Shown one piece after another: positions 59,958-64,000 of a stretch of 64,000 nt of DNA; positions within the stretch are counted from its first letter, which is position 1, and each line of letters starts with the position of its first letter. Origin of the DNA: Heterodera schachtii. Taxonomy: Eukaryota > Nematoda > Chromadorea > Rhabditida > Heteroderidae. The notes beneath the pieces are model-generated. The model was not told where the DNA came from and ran no database searches. It saw only the letters and a program-made list of their open reading frames with translations. The position numbers and the translations under genes are program-made. The stretch spans positions 246,428 to 310,427 of the forward strand of contig SIJG01000081.1 of assembly GCA_023374025.1 (NCBI GenBank), in the 5' to 3' direction.

Positions 59958-60823
59958 TCGATTTTTCGACGCATTCGTAATGTAGTTAATTCTCGGGTTT
60001 TTGAACGCGTATCATTTAGTGTTTGTCAGATCACAGTTCTATTGTATTCAATTTTATCCGACAAACCTCATTCCCATAATTTGTTTGTCTTAATCATCGT
60101 TAATTTTTTCGATTTGTCTCCCGTTTTTGTCTGTGAACTTTTTCCCCATCTACGAGTACAAATAGTGATAAAAAATTAAAACCAAAATGAGAGATGAACC
60201 AATTGGTGTAGATTATTAATAACTTCGTGACTTTTTTTCTCAACAGCATACCGATCGAAAAAGGGGGAACAAAGCACAGTATACCACTTTTACCCCAAAA
60301 ATCCATTCTTGAAAAAAAAAATTTTTTTTTGTTCGAGTTAGGGTCCGGGTTTCGGAATTGGTCAAACCCAAGTTCAGACCCATAATCAGTACCTTCGAAT
60401 TAAAAAAAAAATTAAATTAGGAACACCCATTCTTCAGGATTTGCCGGTTTCTGCAAAAATAAAAGCTTACTAAAATCAGCAATAAACTTATTTTCTGTCC
60501 ATTTTATTTTTTAGACGAAGTTTAATATATTAATGTCGTGGAGCGGGCTCGAATCTCAATCCCTCTACTATCTTACAAAAACCAATATGCCAAAGCCCAA
60601 AATTAAGTAGATGTGTACTATAATTGACTATAAAGGGGAGGGGAGAGGACATGAGACGCTTGAAAATTTATCCTTAATTACATCTGTGCAAATTTCGTCA
60701 GCCGGGATTAAATAGAACTGTGCCTTCTCCAATATGAATCACTAGAAAGGAAAGGTCACAAATAATATAAAAGTGCACAGGTGAGGGAAGCGCTCCTCCA
60801 CTCGGTTTGCCTTCACAATCCGT
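59958..60823. other. Convergent spacer with a repeat-family fragment
   Basis: Between gdh (+) and the ADH-like gene (-). At 60331-60365, GTTCGAGTTAGGGTCCGGGT followed by TTCGGAATTGG is the same core found inside the element at 61438 and at 63676, so this is a remnant of that repeat family. An isolated GGGCTCGAATCTCAATCCC near 60545 resembles a pol III B-box but has no tRNA partner arms. No gene is seen. Confidence 0.5.
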
Positions 60824-63021
60824 TTATTTCTGCTCTTCCTCGGCCTTCTTAACTTCTGTGTCCGGATTAAACACCTCCAAAATGGCTCGGCCTTCAACCT
60901 CGGACATGCTCAATTGCTTCAACACCTTAAAATTTCATTTATTTAGGGGGGCGTTTAATCCATTCAGCGACTTGTGATGCCTGGTCCACCGGATAAACGC
61001 GATAATTGGGGGCATTGAGCTGTCCCTCTGAAAGCAATGTGACCAGGTTCTTCAGTTGCTCAATGGAACCACGCGTAACGCCCATAATGGCCAGACGGTT
61101 TTTGGCCACTAATTTGATTGGCAGCTGAACGTCCAAACCGGAGATACCGCCAACGAAAAGGACACCACCCTTAAGCAAAGGGACGAAATTAAATTTAATT
61201 TGAAGGCGTTCTAAACAATCATTTTTGTTTGCCATACAAACTTCAGAAAGGCACTTGAGTGAGCGGGCGACTGTACGAGGGGAAGTGACGAAATCGAACA
61301 CAATGTGAAGGCCATTGGTAGCGACGTCTTTGGTCCGCATGATTAAATATTCCTCAAACTCTGAAACAATGTCCAAATTTGTAACGCATTATTTTGACAA
61401 AATGAAATAGCACGGACCACACTTTAGTAGTAATTTTGGTACTTGTACAGTTTACACCCCATAGAAAAAAATTTTTTATTTTTCAAAAGCCATGAAAATA
61501 TGTTTCCAGTGGTATTTGGGGTCGCTGATCATGAATCCAGCATCCATTTCGACCAATTCGGGACCCCCCCCCCCCCGAACTCGAACAAAAAGTCAAAATT
61601 CAAATTTTCGAACTTCATATTTTTGGTTCAAACTTTGTTTGAATACACGGAAACTAGGTAGAAAGTCACCATTGGTTCAATAAAAGATCATTTAAACTAT
61701 TTTTAGAACAAAAATATGAAATTTGAAAAATTAAGTTTTCTACTTTTTGTTCGATTTTGGGTCCGGGTTTCGGAATTGGCCGAAATGGATGTCATATTCG
61801 TGATCAGCGACCCCGAATACCCCTGGAAACATGTTTTTGTCACTAAAAATATAAAAAAATTTCTATGGGGTGTAAACTGTATAAGTACCGTAATTTTTTA
61901 AGCTAATTATTCTTAAAAAGCACAGAAAATTATTAATGGGGTTAAAAAAAACCAATCCGGTTGCATAAAGGGAATTGTTGCATGGAAAAACCAAAGTAAA
62001 AAGTTAATGGTATTTTGAGATTTAACCTAAAGTGGTAAACGGCCCGAAGTTGACCTGAATCGTCCCAATGCACCACAAAGTCTGCTCCATTACGTTCTGC
62101 CAGGCAAAGTCTCTCCTCCTTAGAGTCAGCAACAATCAGTTTGATTCGGTTCTCCTGACCCGCGGTAAGAAAATGTTTGGCCAATGTCAGAATCCAAAGT
62201 CCAAGTCCACCAGCGCCAACAATTAAAATGTTGCAACATCCTTTTGTGCTGGCGATGGCCTCAACGACAGGACGGGCCTAAAAGGGGGAGGACACTGAAA
62301 GAAAGTCGGAGGGAAGCAAAGGCACATGGACAATCGCAGAGAGTGCCCAAGTTGCGCCGGCCGGAAGAATCGACGCGACATGCATTGACAAAGTGTCGGG
62401 AATCTTGACAAGAAGCGACAAATTTGGCACTGCCACAAAGTCAGCATAGCCATTTTGGCACATCTGAATGAGCAACAATTGTTAATGAATAAATTGCACT
62501 TAAGAGAAGTACCTCTTCAGTGGGCCATACAATGACTTTGTCGCCGACTTTCAAATTGTACTCAACCGGAGTTGCATTGGGCCCAAACTCATCGATCACT
62601 CCGGAAACTTCGTAGCCTGCATTTAAAGATGAATACTTAATATGAATGGAGGCATAACATTCAATTAAATTAACCTGGAAAAAGGCTGGTGTCCTTAACG
62701 CCGTGAGTTATACGTGCCTTAAAATTTTCTGTTGTTTAAATGCCCTCACGACAAAAATTTTTCTTTTAATTTACAACTACAAATCACTTGTTTCGTGTTA
62801 CTGATTTCTTTGTCAGTTAGACAAACTCCGGCATAGCAAACCTAAAAACAAGTGGATAAACCAATAAATAATTCTTAAAATGAAATTACTTTGACTCTTG
62901 CACCATTTAACGGCACATCGGGGACTTCATCTTCCTCAAAAAAGTGCACTTCCTTCAGGTCCTTAGGTGAACCAAGTGAAATCCGACGGTTTTTGACACC
63001 GCCATTCTGTGACTGAGCCAT
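60824..63021 (-). CDS. MDR-family alcohol-dehydrogenase-like protein, GHE motif changed to GYE
   Basis: Medium-chain dehydrogenase/reductase. From the start Met (63019-63021, [18 protein letters not shown]), the N-terminal GroES-like part has [13 protein letters not shown] (the Cys-x-x-D zinc/substrate motif), then KDTSLFP spliced to [12 protein letters not shown]. Next come [44 protein letters not shown], the cofactor-binding [38 protein letters not shown] and [17 protein letters not shown]. The last exon ends [17 protein letters not shown]. In classical zinc ADHs the GHE histidine binds catalytic zinc; here it is Tyr, so the metal site or reaction may differ. The Rossmann Gly-rich loop is intact. 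A fold-back transposon lies in the intron between about 61365 and 62050. Exact substrate is unknown. Confidence 0.85.
61438..61889. mobile_element. Fold-back MITE in an ADH-like intron, 8-bp target duplication
   Basis: The ends, GGTACTTGTACAGTTTACAC and inverted GGTACTTATACAGTTTACAC, carry arms of about 190 bp that both contain the GGGGTCGCTGATCA and CGGAATTGGCC-type blocks. A perfect 8-bp direct repeat GTAATTTT flanks the element (61430-61437 and 61890-61897). It is 452 bp long with no ORF, and the 8-bp duplication suggests hAT. Its internal TTCGGAATTGG core is shared with fragments at 60345 and 63690. Confidence 0.87.
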
Positions 63022-63632
63022 TGAATAAGACGAAAATTTATTTATTTCTGTTAAAAAAGAACCTAAATTACTTTTAATGTCCACGCCGGAGAATAAAAAT
63101 TATATGTAATTCATTAATATTGGATTGCTCAATGTTGGGAAACCATTTCTGGACAGTGGCCACAATTAGAAAATTTGACAAGCAAGCGGTGCAGAAAAAG
63201 AAGCGATGAAATAACAACGAACGAAATGAAAAACAAAATAAACAAAATCAGCAATATGTAAAAGGAATGGGGACAGCAAAAAAGAAATGGGATTATTGTC
63301 GGACACGATGAATCCCCCATATTTTCAATTAAACGGATAATTATTGATGAAAATTTCTGTTCTGTTCTGTTGAATAAGTTATCAGTTATCACTTTCATAT
63401 TAAGTAAAGTCATCAACTGATTGCACTGCATTAATTAGGTAGGCAGTTTATTTGGTATGTATTAGTCATTTCATTGGAACTATTTTTAATGACAATTGAA
63501 TAGCGACAATAAATAAGAAATACATAATCTAAACAAATTTCAGCATTGACCGACAATTTTTTATAAATTTATTTCCTCGAACCCACTTTAAGAGAAACGG
63601 CAATGAGACCACCGAATGTGAGTTGACTAAAT

Positions 63633-63805
63633 GGTAATACCTAGTAAGATATCCCCCCATATTGAATTTTCGACTCTGTTCGAGTTCGGGTCTGGGTTTC
63701 GGAATGGATATCTTTCTGATCAAAGACCCCGTGGAAACATTTTTCATGACACTTGAAAACTAAAAAATATTTTCAAGAAAAGGGGTAGCAAACCTTAGTA
63801 TTACC
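63633..63805. repeat. Short inverted-repeat element related to the 61438 element
   Basis: GGTAATACCTAGTAAG at the left is matched inverted by GGTAATACTAAGGTTT at the right. Inside, TGTTCGAGTTCGGGTCTGGG and TTTCGGAAT repeat the core of the 61438 element. No clear target duplication was found. The rest of 63022-63843 is AT-rich flank without a gene. Confidence 0.55.
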
Positions 63806-63843
63806 GATAAACAAATAATACTTTATTAATAAAAAGTTTTCAG

Positions 63844-64000
63844 TTTGATCATGACCTCACTTCTTTGATTAGACGTGCAAAAATGAAATTTGAGTCTCGC
63901 GCGAAAGAGGACTTACTGAATGCACTGAACAATTTCACTGACCTTCAACCGGACGTTGTGAATTTTACTTTTCCAGACGGAGTGCCCAAATGGTGCCTTT
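63844..64000 (+). CDS. Start of a probable TSG101-like UEV-domain protein (truncated by window)
   Basis: After a TTTTCAG acceptor ending at 63843, the frame is open to the window end: FDHDLTSLIRRAKMKFESRA, then KEDLLNALNNF, TDLQPDVVNFTFPDGVPKWC. The first in-frame Met is at 63883. The pattern of a charged helix, a 'dL.p....F.FpDG' turn and a hydrophobic strand matches the first 50 residues of the ubiquitin-E2-variant domain of TSG101, an ESCRT-I subunit that sorts ubiquitinated cargo. Only about 52 residues are visible, so this is a modest-confidence call; the P(T/S)AP-binding pocket residues lie beyond the window. Confidence 0.45.

Noticed and set aside
60540..60570. A tRNA or SINE tail (GGGCTCGAATCTC)
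   Set aside because: Only a B-box-like string, with no A-box at proper spacing.
1..64000. CRISPR arrays, prophage, operon-like bacterial structure, rRNA genes
   Set aside because: None of the required repeats or genes is present; intron-bearing animal genes fill the window.

Overview
This is a eukaryotic window that reads as nematode DNA. The genes are multi-exon with GT-AG introns, many only 41-66 nt long, and several encode proteins with clear animal or nematode relatives: a cGMP-dependent kinase, intersectin, an Olig-class bHLH factor, an FBXO47/PROM-1-like F-box protein and a four-domain fasciclin protein. Moderate GC in exons, AT-rich spacers and very long poly-G/poly-C runs would fit a tylenchid such as a cyst nematode, but that is a guess. 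There are no bacterial operons, CRISPR arrays or viral genes. All exon boundaries were read by eye from splice signals and reading frame.

Layout. 1-5046 (+): the 3' end of a long repeat protein ending in a CaaX-like motif, whose first 2.4 kb is a near-perfect tandem duplication of one exon plus intron. 5654-8837 (-): secreted protein with four FAS1 domains, divergent from 9611-9992 (+), cytochrome c oxidase subunit 7C. 11049-13214 (-): unrecognised. 14148-16558 (+): FBXO47/PROM-1-like. 17215-18221 (-): four-span membrane protein. 18624-20842 (-): AFG1-like mitochondrial ATPase. 21339-24416 (-): unrecognised, with a Gln/His tract. 27526-28607 (+): ribosomal protein uL13 (RPL13A). 30046-39742 (-): cGMP-dependent protein kinase spread over nearly 10 kb of low-complexity introns. 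41632-43225 (+): Olig/BHLHE22-type bHLH factor. 46399-47225 (-): small secreted Gly/Gln/Tyr-rich protein. 48832-50158 (+): CCHC zinc-knuckle protein. 50713-56539 (+): intersectin (two EH, coiled coil, five SH3). 57785-59957 (+): glutamate dehydrogenase. 60824-63021 (-): MDR alcohol-dehydrogenase-like protein. 63844-end (+): start of a probable TSG101-like UEV domain.

The genes do not form one pathway; this is an ordinary mixed gene neighbourhood. The most distinctive layer is mobile DNA. At least four fold-back elements without any transposase ORF (10003-10685, 25798-27291, 52457-53214, 61438-61889) are each flanked by a perfect 8-bp target-site duplication, as hAT-superfamily elements make. 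They sit 2 bp after a stop codon, upstream of a ribosomal protein gene, and in two introns. One contains a second, nested fold-back whose two arms both carry tRNA-promoter-like boxes, and two unrelated elements share a GC-rich palindrome. Other points worth following: a PKG whose second cyclic-nucleotide pocket looks degenerate, a frameshift in the repeat-protein gene, and an ADH-like protein with Tyr in place of the GHE-motif His.
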